Source of the DNA: Candidatus Nanopelagicales bacterium
GTDB taxonomy: Bacteria; Actinomycetota; Actinomycetes; S36-B12
Direction: 5' to 3'
NCBI GenBank assembly: GCA_030830865.1
Contig: JAURME010000165.1
Coordinates: 1 to 35,768 of the forward strand
DNA: 35,768 nt
The position numbers were made by a program, and so were the translations under genes. Under the pieces are notes generated by a model. That model worked only from the letters and a program-made list of their open reading frames with translations. It ran no database searches and was not told where the DNA came from. Shown piece after piece: positions 1-9,044 of the stretch (within the stretch, counting starts at the first letter, position 1; each line of letters starts with the position of its first letter).

Positions 1-511
1 CAACGCGTACTGCCAGGACAACGAGATCTCCTGGTACGACTGGTCATGGGAGGCGTGGCAGTCGGAACTGAAGGTGTTCGCCAGCGACGTGCTCGCACTG
101 CGCCGACTGCACAGCGCGTTTCGTCAGCGCTACTTCTTCGCCGGCCAGCCGCTCGTGGACGGAGGGCCTAAGGACTTGGCCTGGTTCGGGCCCGACGGCG
201 AGGAGATCACCGAGGCGGACTGGCATGACGAGGGTGCGCGGACCCTGGCGATGTACCTCACCGGAGAGGTGCATGGCGAGGACGGTCAGGGTCGTCCGAT
301 CCGCGACGAGGCCTTCCTCTTGGTCCTGCATTCCGGCGACGACGACATCGATGTGACACTGCCGGCCGGGCCGTTCGCCTCGGGCTACCGACTGGTGATC
401 GACACCTTCACGGGCCAGTCTCGCGAGGACACCACCGTGTTGCCGTCCGGATCATCGGTGACCGTCGCAGCCCGCAGCGCAATCATGCTGCACGCCCTGC
501 CGGCCGAGTAG
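1..511 (+). CDS. glgX: Glycogen debranching enzyme GlgX, C-terminal part
   Basis: The window opens inside this gene; the reading frame starts at base 2 and ends at a TAG at 509-511, giving about 169 visible residues. The first residues (NAYCQDNEISWYDW) match the conserved block after the catalytic barrel of GlgX/TreX isoamylase-type debranching enzymes (GH13). The rest is the C-terminal beta-sandwich. GlgX hydrolyses alpha-1,6 branches of glycogen limit dextrins in the cytoplasm. It converges on glgP with only 6 bases between the stops, and both enzymes act in glycogen breakdown. Catalytic residues lie outside the window. TreX of a trehalose pathway is an alternative name that cannot be separated from the C-terminus alone. 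Confidence 0.88.
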   Translation, partial: NAYCQDNEISWYDWSWEAWQSELKVFASDVLALRRLHSAFRQRYFFAGQPLVDGGPKDLAWFGPDGEEITEADWHDEGARTLAMYLTGEVHGEDGQGRPIRDEAFLLVLHSGDDDIDVTLPAGPFASGYRLVIDTFTGQSREDTTVLPSGSSVTVAARSAIMLHALPAE

Positions 512-517
512 TCGTCC

Positions 518-3121
518 CTACCGCAGCACGCCGTCCGACATGCCCACGGTCAGAGGGGGGAGCACCTGCAGGCCGAGCTCCTGCGCCGAGGCGAGGCCGG
601 GGTGCGCCGGCAAGATTCTGACGGTGTAGCCGAACGGGCCATTGCGGTCCAGATCGATGGTCAAGCGGTACAGCCAGCGGTTGCCGTCGTACTGCTCTGC
701 GTGCTCCATCGTCAGCGCCTCGTGCTCGACGAGTCGGTCGTCTGCGTCGACGCGACCGAAGACGGCCTGTACCTGGACGTCGTCCGGGGTGAGGGTTCCG
801 AGCGAGACATAGGCCCGGATGGTGATGCCGGCGCCCTGCATGACGGCGTCGCCGACCCCGTCGGCCTCCACATGGTCGATGCGCAGCGCGCTCCACCCGG
901 CGCGGAGACGGCCCTTCCAGTCGCTCAGGTCACGGGCGAGCGCGTAGTCGGTCGCCTCGATCTCGCGGGAGGCCACCGCCGCCGGGCCGTACAAGCGGGT
1001 GACGTACTCGCGAAGCATCCGACTGGCGAGGACCTTCGGGCCGAGCGTGCGCAGCGTGTGCTTCAGCATGAACAGCCAGCGCTGCGGCAGGCCCTTCTCG
1101 TCGCGCGTGTAGAACGCCGGGGCGACAGAGTTCTCGATGAGGCTGTAGAGGGCCTCGGCCTCGAGATCGTCGCGCCGGTCGGCATCCTCGACGCCGTCCG
1201 CGGTGGGGATCGCCCAACCGTTCTCCCCGTCGAACCACTCGTCCCACCACCCATCGAGGATGGACAAGTTGAGTGCGCCGTTGAGCGCTGCCTTCATGCC
1301 CGATGTCCCGCTGGCCTCCAGGGGGCGGATGGGGTTGTTCAGCCAGACATCGCACCCCGGGTAGAGGGTCGTCGCCATGGAGATGTCGTAGTCCGGCAGG
1401 AAGACGATCCGATGCCGGACGTCCTCGGAGTCGGCGAAGTGCACGAGCTGCTGGATGAGTCGCTTGCCCCCATCATCGGCAGGGTGCGCCTTGCCGGCGA
1501 CGACGAGTTGCACGGGCCGCTCGGGGTCGGTGAGCAGGGCACGCAGGCGCTCGGGGTCGCGCAGCATGAGGGTGAGCCGCTTGTAGGACGGGACCCGGCG
1601 GGCAAAGCCGATGGTGAGGACATCCGGATCGAGGACGGAGTCGGTCCAGCCGAGCTCGGCATCGGACGCACCACGGTTGGTCCACGACTCGCGCAGGCGC
1701 CAGCGGGTCATGGCGACGAGTTCCTCGCGAAGTGCGCGCTTGACCTGCCACAGCTGCTCGTCGGGGGTGTCCGCGATGACCGCCCAGCCCTCGGCGTCAT
1801 CGAGAGACGCCCCGTGAGCGAGGTCGACGACCTGACGGGCCGTCCATGTGGGAGCGTGCACGCCGTTCGTCACCGAGGTGATCGGGACATCGTCGTTGTC
1901 GAAGCCGGACCACAGGCCCGAGAACATGCCCCGGGACACCTCGCCGTGCAGCAGGCTGACGCCATTGGCCCGCTGGGCCAGGCGCAGGCCCATGACCGCC
2001 ATGTTGAACACGGTCGGGTCGCCGCCGTCGAAACTCTCCGCACCGAGCTCCAGCACCCGGTCGACGGGAACGCCGGCCGAGGCATTGTCGCCGCCGAAGT
2101 ACTGGGCGATGAGGTCGATCGGGAACCGGTCGATGCCGGCCGGCACCGGGGTGTGCGTCGTGAACACCGTGCCCGCACGGGAGACCTCGAGGGCCTGGTC
2201 GAAGGTCATGCCGGGATTCGTCGACACCAGTTCCCGGATGCGCTCGAGGCCAAGGAAGCCGGCGTGGCCCTCGTTCGTGTGGAACACCTCCGGCTCCGGA
2301 CGACCGGTGATGCGGCAGTACGCGCGCACTGCCCGCACCCCACCGATGCCCAACAGCATCTCCTGCTGCAGGCGGTGCTCACCACCCCCGCCGTAGAGAC
2401 GGTCGGTGACCTCGCGCTCGATGGGACCGTTCTCCTCGACATCGGAGTCCAGCATCAGCAGGGGGACGCGACCAACCTGGGCGACCCAGATCCGAGCGAC
2501 GAGGAAGCGACCGCCGGGCAGTCCCACGGCGATCTTGGCCGGGCTCCCGTCGGCCTCGCGCAGGAGCGAGACCGGGCTGCCATCGGGGTCGGAGACCGGG
2601 TAGTGCTCCTGCTGCCAGCCGTCCCGGGACAGGGTCTGTCGGAAGTAGCCGGCCCGGTAGAACAGGCCGAGGGCGATGATGGGGACACCGAGATCGCTGG
2701 CAGTCTTGAGGTGGTCGCCAGCGAGGATGCCGAGACCGCCGGAGTACTGGGGCAGCGCCGAGGTGATGCCGTACTCCGGGGAGAAGTAGGCGATGCCCGC
2801 CGGCGCATCGTCGCCGAGGGACTGGTACCACCTCGGCTGCTCGAGGTAGTCCGCGAGGTCTGCTCGGGCGCGGGCAACCCAGTCGACGAAGCCCTGATCC
2901 TCGGCCAGCTCCGCCAGGCGCTCGGCCGACACCTCGCCCAGCAGGCGCACCGGATCATGCCCTGACACGGCCCACCGGTCAGGGTCGATCGCGGCGAAGA
3001 GGTCCCGGGTCGGCGGATGCCAGGACCATCTCAGGTTGATGGCAAGGGCCTCCAGTGCGTCAAGACTCCCGGGCAGGACGGTGCGGACGGTGAACCGTCG
3101 GATCGCTCTCACGCGCGCCAT
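518..3121 (-). CDS. glgP: Alpha-glucan phosphorylase GlgP (DUF3417 type)
   Basis: This 867-residue protein releases glucose-1-phosphate from alpha-1,4-glucans. The N-terminus (about residues 15-110, including NLRWSWHP) is the DUF3417 domain typical of the short bacterial and archaeal phosphorylases. The GT35 fold follows. The motif SGTSGMKAALNG carries the expected pyridoxal-phosphate lysine, K610 from the chosen start. I chose the ATG at 3121, giving MARVRAIRRF; an in-frame GTG six codons upstream at 3139 is possible. It is transcribed divergently from glgE across a 185-base spacer that holds a candidate operator. The gene looks intact, of usual family length, and its base composition resembles its neighbours. 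Confidence 0.93.
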   Translation of the reverse strand: MARVRAIRRFTVRTVLPGSLDALEALAINLRWSWHPPTRDLFAAIDPDRWAVSGHDPVRLLGEVSAERLAELAEDQGFVDWVARARADLADYLEQPRWYQSLGDDAPAGIAYFSPEYGITSALPQYSGGLGILAGDHLKTASDLGVPIIALGLFYRAGYFRQTLSRDGWQQEHYPVSDPDGSPVSLLREADGSPAKIAVGLPGGRFLVARIWVAQVGRVPLLMLDSDVEENGPIEREVTDRLYGGGGEHRLQQEMLLGIGGVRAVRAYCRITGRPEPEVFHTNEGHAGFLGLERIRELVSTNPGMTFDQALEVSRAGTVFTTHTPVPAGIDRFPIDLIAQYFGGDNASAGVPVDRVLELGAESFDGGDPTVFNMAVMGLRLAQRANGVSLLHGEVSRGMFSGLWSGFDNDDVPITSVTNGVHAPTWTARQVVDLAHGASLDDAEGWAVIADTPDEQLWQVKRALREELVAMTRWRLRESWTNRGASDAELGWTDSVLDPDVLTIGFARRVPSYKRLTLMLRDPERLRALLTDPERPVQLVVAGKAHPADDGGKRLIQQLVHFADSEDVRHRIVFLPDYDISMATTLYPGCDVWLNNPIRPLEASGTSGMKAALNGALNLSILDGWWDEWFDGENGWAIPTADGVEDADRRDDLEAEALYSLIENSVAPAFYTRDEKGLPQRWLFMLKHTLRTLGPKVLASRMLREYVTRLYGPAAVASREIEATDYALARDLSDWKGRLRAGWSALRIDHVEADGVGDAVMQGAGITIRAYVSLGTLTPDDVQVQAVFGRVDADDRLVEHEALTMEHAEQYDGNRWLYRLTIDLDRNGPFGYTVRILPAHPGLASAQELGLQVLPPLTVGMSDGVLR

Positions 3122-3186
3122 GTTAGCGCTGTCATGCACCGCGACCCGACCATCGCGGCCGGAATGTGACGGAATCTTTCAGCATG

Positions 3187-3217
3187 TGCAATTTCTTGCA
3201 TCAGTGGTCCCTTGCAT
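3187..3217. promoter_or_regulatory. Candidate operator between glgP and glgE
   Basis: The 185-base spacer between the divergent genes holds an inverted repeat, TGCAA-TTTC-TTGCA (3187-3200). Its right half is part of CTTGCAT (3195-3201), which recurs as a direct repeat at 3211-3217. TGCAA/TTGCA half-sites resemble operators of LacI-family sugar regulators such as the MalR type of actinobacteria; that assignment is inference. Nothing else in the spacer looks coding. Confidence 0.4.
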
Positions 3218-3292
3218 CCCGCCAGCCCCACCTGTGACACCGCATCGGGGGCCGGTTGGCGGCATCCGGCACCCCGTGGGCGGCCGCGTGAC

Positions 3293-3298
3293 TACGCT
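3293..3298 (+). promoter_or_regulatory. Candidate -10 element of glgE
   Basis: TACGCT fits the actinobacterial TANNNT consensus and ends 8 bases before the glgE ATG at 3307. No Shine-Dalgarno sequence lies between them, so a leaderless or nearly leaderless transcript is likely. I see no good -35. Confidence 0.45.
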
Positions 3299-3306
3299 GA
3301 CGGGCT

Positions 3307-5358
3307 ATGGCCCGCTCGCGCCGAACCTCATCGGCGATCCCCGCCAACCCCTCGGCCCCCACGCCCATCGCGTGGCAGCCGCAGACCCTCGTCCCGCCCC
3401 CGGAGCTCAACGGGCGCTTCCCTCTCACGAACGTGTCACCTGCGAGTCTCGGCGGACGCCGGCCGGCTGCGGCGGTGGTGGGTGAATCGGTGCCCGTGAG
3501 CGCCACGGCCTTCCGAGAGGGTCACGACGCGATGGGCGTGACAGTGCTGCTGCACCGGCCCGACGGCACCCTCGCCTCCGCGACCCGACTCTCACCGGTT
3601 GGCGACGGACTGGATCGCTGGGCCACGTCGGTCCGTCCGGATTCCGTGGGCGATTGGTCCTTCACCCTCGAGGCATGGGGCAGCCCCTGGGACACCTGGG
3701 AGCATCGCGCGTCCATCAAGGTGCCTGCCGGGGTGGACGTCGAACTCGAGCTCCTCGAGGGGTCGTTGCTGCTCAAGCAGGCTGCTGCGACCCTCTCCGA
3801 CGAGGAGGACCAAGCCACCCTGCTGGCGGCAGCCTCGACCCTCACCTCCGACGCCCTGCCGGTCCCCGTGCGCCTGGCGGCGTCGACGGACCCGGCGGTC
3901 GAGCGCATCCTCCACGAGCACCCCCTCCGCGAGGGCGTCACGTCGAGTGGGCCGTGGCCGCTGCGCGTCCAGCGTCGGCGCGCGCTCGTGGGGTCGTGGT
4001 ACGAGTTCTTCCCCCGCAGTGAAGGTGCGTCACTGACCCCGCTGAAGTCGGGCACGTTCGCGACGGCCGCTGACCGGCTCCCTGCCATCGCTGCCATGGG
4101 CTTCGACATCGTCTACCTCCCACCGATCCACCCGATCGGGGAGATGAACCGCAAGGGTCCGAACAACACACTGACCCCCGGTCCGAAGGATCCCGGTTCG
4201 CCGTGGGCCATCGGATCTTCCGCTGGCGGACACGATGCCGTGCACCCCGATCTCGGGACATTCGCCGACTTCGAGGCCTTCGTGACCCGCGCGGGCGAAC
4301 TGGGCATGGAGATCGCGCTGGACCTCGCACTGCAGGCCGCACCGGACCACCCCTGGGTGGCGGCGCACCCGGAATGGTTCACCACCCGGGCGGACGGGAC
4401 GATCGCCTACGCCGAGAACCCGCCGAAGAAGTACCAGGACATCTACCCCCTCAACTTCGACAACGACCCCGAGGGCCTGTACGCCGAGGTCGAGCGGATC
4501 GTCCGGTTCTGGATGGATCGCGGTGTCCGCGTCTTCCGCGTCGACAATCCGCACACCAAACCCCTCTGGGTCTGGGACCGACTCCTCACCAGCATCTACA
4601 CGACCGATCCTGACGTCCTCTTCCTGGCTGAGGCGTTCACCCGTCCGCCGATGATGAAGGCCCTCGCGCAGGTCGGCTATCAGCAGAGCTACACGTACTT
4701 CACCTGGCGGAACACCGCCGACGAGATCCGGGCGTATGCGACCGAACTTGCCGGGCCGGCCGCGGCCTACATGCGTCCGAACTTCTTCGTCAACACGCCG
4801 GACATCCTCCCGGAGTACCTGCAGCACTCCGGCCCGGCAGGTTTCGCGATCCGGGCGACGCTCGCCGCCACGCTGTCTCCGACGTATGGCGTCTACAGCG
4901 GGTACGAACTCTACGAGCACGTGGCCGTGCGCCCGGGGAGTGAGGAGTACCTGGACTCCGAGAAGTACCAGTACCGACCCCGCGACTGGGAACTCGCGCG
5001 CCGGCAGGGTCGAACCCTTGCCCCCTACCTCGCCCAGCTGAACGCGTGGCGTCGGGACCACCCGGCCCTGCAGGATCTGAGGTCCCTGCGCTTCCACCAC
5101 AGCGACAACCCCCAGGTCCTCGCATACTCCAAGGCCGATCACGGGGACCTCGTGCTCGTGGTGTGCACGCTGGACCCCAGGCGTGAGCAGGAGACCACCG
5201 TGCGGTGGGACCTCGAGGCCCTCGGCCTGCCTGCCTCGGAGCGGTTCATCGCGCATGACCTCGTCACGGGCGCGATGTGGGCATGGGGCGCTGACACCTA
5301 CATCCGACTGTCCCCGTGGGAGCACGTCGCCCACATCATCCATGCCCGCCGCCCATGA
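3307..5358 (+). CDS. glgE: Alpha-1,4-glucan:maltose-1-phosphate maltosyltransferase GlgE
   Basis: GlgE (GH13_3) transfers maltosyl units from alpha-maltose-1-phosphate to the end of an alpha-1,4-glucan. The protein has 683 residues, near the usual 660-690. It has an N-terminal beta domain (about 40-140), a helical region, then the catalytic barrel starting near [20 protein letters not shown] carries the expected nucleophile D413, and [10 protein letters not shown] the general acid E442. The first 35-40 residues are rich in Pro, Ala and Arg and exceed many homologues, so the start is less certain than the rest. The -10-like TACGCT close to the ATG supports this start. It lies 28 bases upstream of glgB and forms an operon with it. 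TreS and Pep2, the usual makers of maltose-1-phosphate, are not encoded here. Confidence 0.95.
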   Translation: MARSRRTSSAIPANPSAPTPIAWQPQTLVPPPELNGRFPLTNVSPASLGGRRPAAAVVGESVPVSATAFREGHDAMGVTVLLHRPDGTLASATRLSPVGDGLDRWATSVRPDSVGDWSFTLEAWGSPWDTWEHRASIKVPAGVDVELELLEGSLLLKQAAATLSDEEDQATLLAAASTLTSDALPVPVRLAASTDPAVERILHEHPLREGVTSSGPWPLRVQRRRALVGSWYEFFPRSEGASLTPLKSGTFATAADRLPAIAAMGFDIVYLPPIHPIGEMNRKGPNNTLTPGPKDPGSPWAIGSSAGGHDAVHPDLGTFADFEAFVTRAGELGMEIALDLALQAAPDHPWVAAHPEWFTTRADGTIAYAENPPKKYQDIYPLNFDNDPEGLYAEVERIVRFWMDRGVRVFRVDNPHTKPLWVWDRLLTSIYTTDPDVLFLAEAFTRPPMMKALAQVGYQQSYTYFTWRNTADEIRAYATELAGPAAAYMRPNFFVNTPDILPEYLQHSGPAGFAIRATLAATLSPTYGVYSGYELYEHVAVRPGSEEYLDSEKYQYRPRDWELARRQGRTLAPYLAQLNAWRRDHPALQDLRSLRFHHSDNPQVLAYSKADHGDLVLVVCTLDPRREQETTVRWDLEALGLPASERFIAHDLVTGAMWAWGADTYIRLSPWEHVAHIIHARRP

Positions 5359-5386
5359 CCCGATCCGTCGAACAGCAGGAGAAGCC

Positions 5387-7567
5387 GTGACCGACCGCGT
5401 CGATCCCCTGCCGGTGTCCATCCTCGACCTCGATCGCGTCGTAGACGGGTGGCATCACGATCCTCACTCCATCCTCGGCCCGCATACCGGCGAACAGCAC
5501 GTCACCGTGCGCGCCCTGCGACCGGGCGCGGAGTCGGTCACGGTCCTCCTCGGTGGCGACCGCATCCCCCTGGAGCACGAGCATCGCGGTGTGTGGGTCG
5601 GAACGTTCCCGGGAACCCAGATCCCGGACTACTCCCTCGACATCGTCTACAACGGGTCCACCGTTCCGGCCGATGACGCGTACCGGTTCCTCCCGACACT
5701 CGGCGAGGTCGACCTGCACCTGATCGGCGAGGGACGCCATGAGCAGCTGTGGGACGTACTGGGGGCCCACGTGCGCACCTACGACACCTCGCGCGGTCCG
5801 GTGACCGGGGTGTCGTTCGCCGTCTGGGCGCCCAATGCCCAGGGGGTACGCGTCGTCGGCGACTTCAACTACTGGGACGGCACGGCTCACCCGATGCGCT
5901 CACTGGGCTCGACGGGCATCTGGGAGTTGTTCATCCCCGACATCGGTGACGGCACCGTCTACAAGTTCGCCATCCTGGGCCGTGACGGGATCTGGCGGGA
6001 GAAGGCCGACCCTCTCGCGTTCGCCACTGAGGTGCCTCCCGCGACCGGTTCGATCGTGTTCACCGCGACGCACCGCTGGGGCGACCACGAATGGCTCCAG
6101 CAGCGGGCCGCAGAGGATCAGCACAAGCGCCCCATGTCCGTCTACGAGGTGCATCTGGGCTCGTGGCGCTCGGGGCTCGACTACCGCCAGCTCGCGACTG
6201 AGCTCACCGAGTACGTCCTCGACGCCGGTTTCACGCACGTGGAATTCCTCCCTGTCGCCGAGCATCCCTACGGACCCTCGTGGGGGTACCAGGTCACGTC
6301 CTACTTCGCCCCAACGTCACGTTTCGGGTCACCGGACGATCTCCGGTACCTGATCGACACGTTGCACCAGGCCGGGATCGGCGTCCTCGTCGACTGGGTT
6401 CCGGCTCACTTCCCCAAGGACGAGTGGGCGCTCGCACGGTTCGACGGGACATCCCTGTACGAGCACGCTGATCCCCGTCGCGGCGAGCATCCGGACTGGG
6501 GCACCTACGTCTTCGACTTCGGTCGCACCGAGGTCCGCAATTTCCTTGTCGCGAACGCGGTGTTCTGGCTGGAGGAGTTCCACGTCGACGGGCTGCGTGT
6601 CGATGCGGTGGCGTCGATGCTCTACCTGGACTATTCGCGCAAGGACGGAGAGTGGTACCCCAACGAGCACGGCGGCCGCGAGAACCTGGATGCCGTGGCC
6701 TTCCTCCAGGAGCTGAACGGAACCGTCTACAAGCGAGTGCCGGGCATCACGATGATCGCCGAGGAATCCACCGCGTGGCCGGGGGTCACCCAGCCGACAT
6801 ACCTCGGCGGACTGGGCTTCGGCTTCAAGTGGAACATGGGTTGGATGCACGACAGCCTTGAGTACATCGCGCACGAGCCGATCCACCGCAAGTACCACCA
6901 CAATGAAATGACCTTTTCGATGGTGTACGCCTACAGCGAGCACTTCATCCTGCCGATCTCACATGACGAGGTCGTGCATGGCAAGGGCTCACTGGTCGGC
7001 CGCATGCCGGGCGACCGATGGCAGGAGCTGGCCAACCTCCGTGCCTATCTCGCCTTCATGTGGGGTCATCCCGGGAAGAAGCTGCTGTTCATGGGCTCGG
7101 AGTTCGCCCAGTCCGAGGAGTGGTCCAGCGAGAAGAGCCTGGACTGGTGGCTGCTGCAGTTCTCCGAGCACGCGGGTGTCCTTCAGACGGTCACCGACCT
7201 CAATCGGATCTACCGGGAGACCCCTGCCCTGTGGCAACGTGACGACGATCCGTCCGGGTTCGAGTGGATCGACGCGGGCGACGCCGACGCGAATGTGTTC
7301 AGCTGGGCGCGGTGGGACGACCACGGTGGCTGTGTCGCCGTCGTCTCGAACCTCTCTCCGGTGCCCCGCGATGACTATCGGCTCGGCCTGCCCCACGCGG
7401 GGCGGTGGGTTGAGGTGCTGAACACCGACGCCGAGCCCTACGGCGGATCCGGGCTGGGCAACATGGGCGCGGTGGAGACCGACGGCGTGTCCTGGCACGG
7501 CCGTCCCGCCTCGGTATCCCTCGTACTGCCCCCACTCGCCACGATCTATCTGCGCCACGACGGGTGA
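5387..7567 (+). CDS. glgB: 1,4-alpha-glucan branching enzyme GlgB
   Basis: GlgB cuts alpha-1,4 chains and rejoins them as alpha-1,6 branches on the glucan built by GlgE. I chose the GTG at 5387 because AGGAG (5377-5381) sits five bases before it; the open frame continues upstream into glgE without support. The 726-residue product has an N-terminal N1 domain (about 1-100), CBM48 (about 105-210), the GH13_9 catalytic barrel and a C-terminal all-beta domain. Expected catalytic residues are present: D406 in [14 protein letters not shown]459 in MIAEEST and D527 in SHDEVVHGK. It converges on the thioredoxin gene with an 18-base gap. Nothing about the sequence looks damaged. Confidence 0.96.
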   Translation: MTDRVDPLPVSILDLDRVVDGWHHDPHSILGPHTGEQHVTVRALRPGAESVTVLLGGDRIPLEHEHRGVWVGTFPGTQIPDYSLDIVYNGSTVPADDAYRFLPTLGEVDLHLIGEGRHEQLWDVLGAHVRTYDTSRGPVTGVSFAVWAPNAQGVRVVGDFNYWDGTAHPMRSLGSTGIWELFIPDIGDGTVYKFAILGRDGIWREKADPLAFATEVPPATGSIVFTATHRWGDHEWLQQRAAEDQHKRPMSVYEVHLGSWRSGLDYRQLATELTEYVLDAGFTHVEFLPVAEHPYGPSWGYQVTSYFAPTSRFGSPDDLRYLIDTLHQAGIGVLVDWVPAHFPKDEWALARFDGTSLYEHADPRRGEHPDWGTYVFDFGRTEVRNFLVANAVFWLEEFHVDGLRVDAVASMLYLDYSRKDGEWYPNEHGGRENLDAVAFLQELNGTVYKRVPGITMIAEESTAWPGVTQPTYLGGLGFGFKWNMGWMHDSLEYIAHEPIHRKYHHNEMTFSMVYAYSEHFILPISHDEVVHGKGSLVGRMPGDRWQELANLRAYLAFMWGHPGKKLLFMGSEFAQSEEWSSEKSLDWWLLQFSEHAGVLQTVTDLNRIYRETPALWQRDDDPSGFEWIDAGDADANVFSWARWDDHGGCVAVVSNLSPVPRDDYRLGLPHAGRWVEVLNTDAEPYGGSGLGNMGAVETDGVSWHGRPASVSLVLPPLATIYLRHDG

Positions 7568-7585
7568 GGCCGCGCGCCACTCCCG

Positions 7586-8479
7586 TCAGAACAGGGCGCT
7601 GGCCAGGGCTCTGCGCGCCTGAGGGACGGCCGGGTCGTCGCCGGCCATCTGGAAGAACTCCAGAACCCGCTGCCGAGCCGCCTCGCGATCCTCACCGCTG
7701 GACTCCCGGACCGCGGTGATGCCGAGCTCGAAGGCTCGCTCCCAGTCCCCGGCCAGGACGGCGTAGTCCGCGGCGACGAGCAACGGCGCATCCGCGGGCT
7801 CAGGCCGGCCGTCGGTCCGGGCGTACACGTCGACGAGTGCACGTCCCGCGAGGGCGTCCGCGTCGCCGGGTGTCTCGGTCAGGATGGCGTCGTACGCGAC
7901 CTTCGCTGCCGACCAGTCCGCAGCCTCGATGGCGGTGTAGGCGGCCTCGAAGCGCGGATCCACCGATGCCTCAGGGGCCTCGGCCGGCTCTGCTTCGTCC
8001 GCGGGCGTTGCGCCCACGGTTCCGGCGACCCCCTGCTCCGCAGCCACTCGCAGGAGCTCGTCAAGGAACTGGCGGATCTGGGCCTCCGGCAGGGCGCCCT
8101 GGAACAGCGGGATCGGCTGACCCTTGATCACGGCGAACACGGAGGGAATGGACTGCACCTGGAAGGCCGCCGCGATCTGCTGCTCGGCATCGACATCCAC
8201 CTTCGCAAGGACCCACCGGCCACCCGCCTCGGCCGCCAGCCGCTCGAGGATCGGTGACAGCTGCTTGCAGGGTCCGCACCACTCCGCCCAGAGATCCAGG
8301 ACGATCGGCACCGTCATCGACTGCTGGATGACAGCCGCCTCGAACGTGGCCGTGGTGACGTCGATGACGACTCCGGGCGGGGCCGAGGCGAGAGCGGCGG
8401 ATGCCTTCTGCTGGTTGCTCTTCTGGGCAGCGAGGGCACCGAGGTCGATGGCACCTCGGGCGTTGAATGTCGAAGCCAT
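7586..8479 (-). CDS. Thioredoxin-domain protein with C-terminal TPR region (CnoX/YbbN-like)
   Basis: A 297-residue cytoplasmic protein. Residues about 35-150 form a thioredoxin fold with an intact redox motif, WCGPC (C68 and C71), and the cis-proline P112 in QSIPSVFAV. An Ala/Glu-rich linker (about 150-170) leads to a helical TPR-like region (about 170-297). This is the architecture of the YbbN/CnoX co-chaperones, which hold chlorine-damaged proteins and hand them to chaperonins. E. coli CnoX lacks the CxxC pair, so this version may also be an oxidoreductase; that is inference. The ATG at 8479 is chosen because GAGAAT lies exactly six bases upstream, like a -10 of a leaderless transcript. It is divergent from an Rrf2 regulator that may control it. 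Confidence 0.88.
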   Translation of the reverse strand: MASTFNARGAIDLGALAAQKSNQQKASAALASAPPGVVIDVTTATFEAAVIQQSMTVPIVLDLWAEWCGPCKQLSPILERLAAEAGGRWVLAKVDVDAEQQIAAAFQVQSIPSVFAVIKGQPIPLFQGALPEAQIRQFLDELLRVAAEQGVAGTVGATPADEAEPAEAPEASVDPRFEAAYTAIEAADWSAAKVAYDAILTETPGDADALAGRALVDVYARTDGRPEPADAPLLVAADYAVLAGDWERAFELGITAVRESSGEDREAARQRVLEFFQMAGDDPAVPQARRALASALF

Positions 8480-8483
8480 GTCG

Positions 8484-8559
8484 ACATTCTCGCGCACCGG
8501 CTTCCGGTGGACGAACCCGCGGGTCTCCCGGTGGGATGGGCCGGGAGGCACCAGAATGT
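8484..8559. promoter_or_regulatory. Divergent promoter region with two inverted repeats
   Basis: The 84-base spacer between the thioredoxin gene and the Rrf2 gene is mirror-like. Each side reads AGAATGT, N5 or N4, then ATG; on the plus strand this is ACATTCT (8484-8490) and AGAATGT (8553-8559). Between them lie CACCGG-CTT-CCGGTG (8495-8509) and CTCCCGG-N9-CCGGGAG (8525-8547), each in the -35 zone of one gene. They are candidate operators of the adjacent Rrf2 protein. Confidence 0.5.
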
Positions 8560-8563
8560 GCCG

Positions 8564-9031
8564 ATGCACATCTCCGCGAAGGCCGACTACGGCATGCGGG
8601 CCCTCCTCGTCCTGGCGGCCGCATACGCTGAGGACCCCGGCCAACTGGTCAAGGGTGAGGCCATCGCGACCGGTCAAGGCATCCCGGTGAAGTTCCTCGA
8701 GGGAATCCTGCGGCAGCTCCGTCAGGCAGGGCTCGTGTCGAGTCAGCGGGGCGCCGAGGGCGGCTACCGACTCGATCGAGCCCCCGACCAGATCGCAGTG
8801 GCGGACGTCGTCCGGGCCCTCGACGGCCCTCTGGCAGCGGTACGGGGCCGGAGACCGGAGGACGTGGACTATCAGGGAGAGTCCGAGCATCTCCGCGAGG
8901 TGTGGGTGGCCGTGCGTGGGGCCATCCGGCACGTGCTCGAACGGGTCACGGTGGCCGACGTCGCCTCAGGGCGCTTCCCGGCCGACGTCTCCGATCTCCT
9001 CGCCGAGCCGGGGGCTTGGCAGCGCAGATAG
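8564..9031 (+). CDS. Rrf2-family transcriptional regulator without cysteines
   Basis: A 155-residue DNA-binding protein. The N-terminus MHISAKADYGMRALLVLA, the helix-turn-helix with IPVKFLEGILRQLRQAGLV (about 42-60) and the wing SQRGAEGGYRL are characteristic of the Rrf2 family (IscR, NsrR, CymR). Family members that bind Fe-S clusters have three cysteines in the segment before the dimer helix. This protein has no cysteine anywhere, so it cannot ligate a cluster through Cys and must sense something else or act by protein contact. The ATG at 8564 starts exactly at the family N-terminus, and CAGAAT lies six bases upstream. It converges on meaB with a 13-base gap. Confidence 0.88.
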   Translation: MHISAKADYGMRALLVLAAAYAEDPGQLVKGEAIATGQGIPVKFLEGILRQLRQAGLVSSQRGAEGGYRLDRAPDQIAVADVVRALDGPLAAVRGRRPEDVDYQGESEHLREVWVAVRGAIRHVLERVTVADVASGRFPADVSDLLAEPGAWQRR

Positions 9032-9044
9032 GGGTGCGCGCGAC

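Noticed and set aside
602-2965. Long plus-strand open frame of 787 codons opposite glgP
   Set aside because: It is antisense to a clear phosphorylase gene; its product has no recognisable fold and its composition is what GC-rich codon positions produce in the opposite frame.
5183-5386. Upstream extension of the glgB frame
   Set aside because: It lies inside the end of glgE; the GTG at 5387 with AGGAG gives the normal GlgB length.
4030-5421. Minus-strand open frame of 463 codons opposite glgE
   Set aside because: Antisense shadow of glgE; the sense strand has full catalytic motifs and the antisense product has none.
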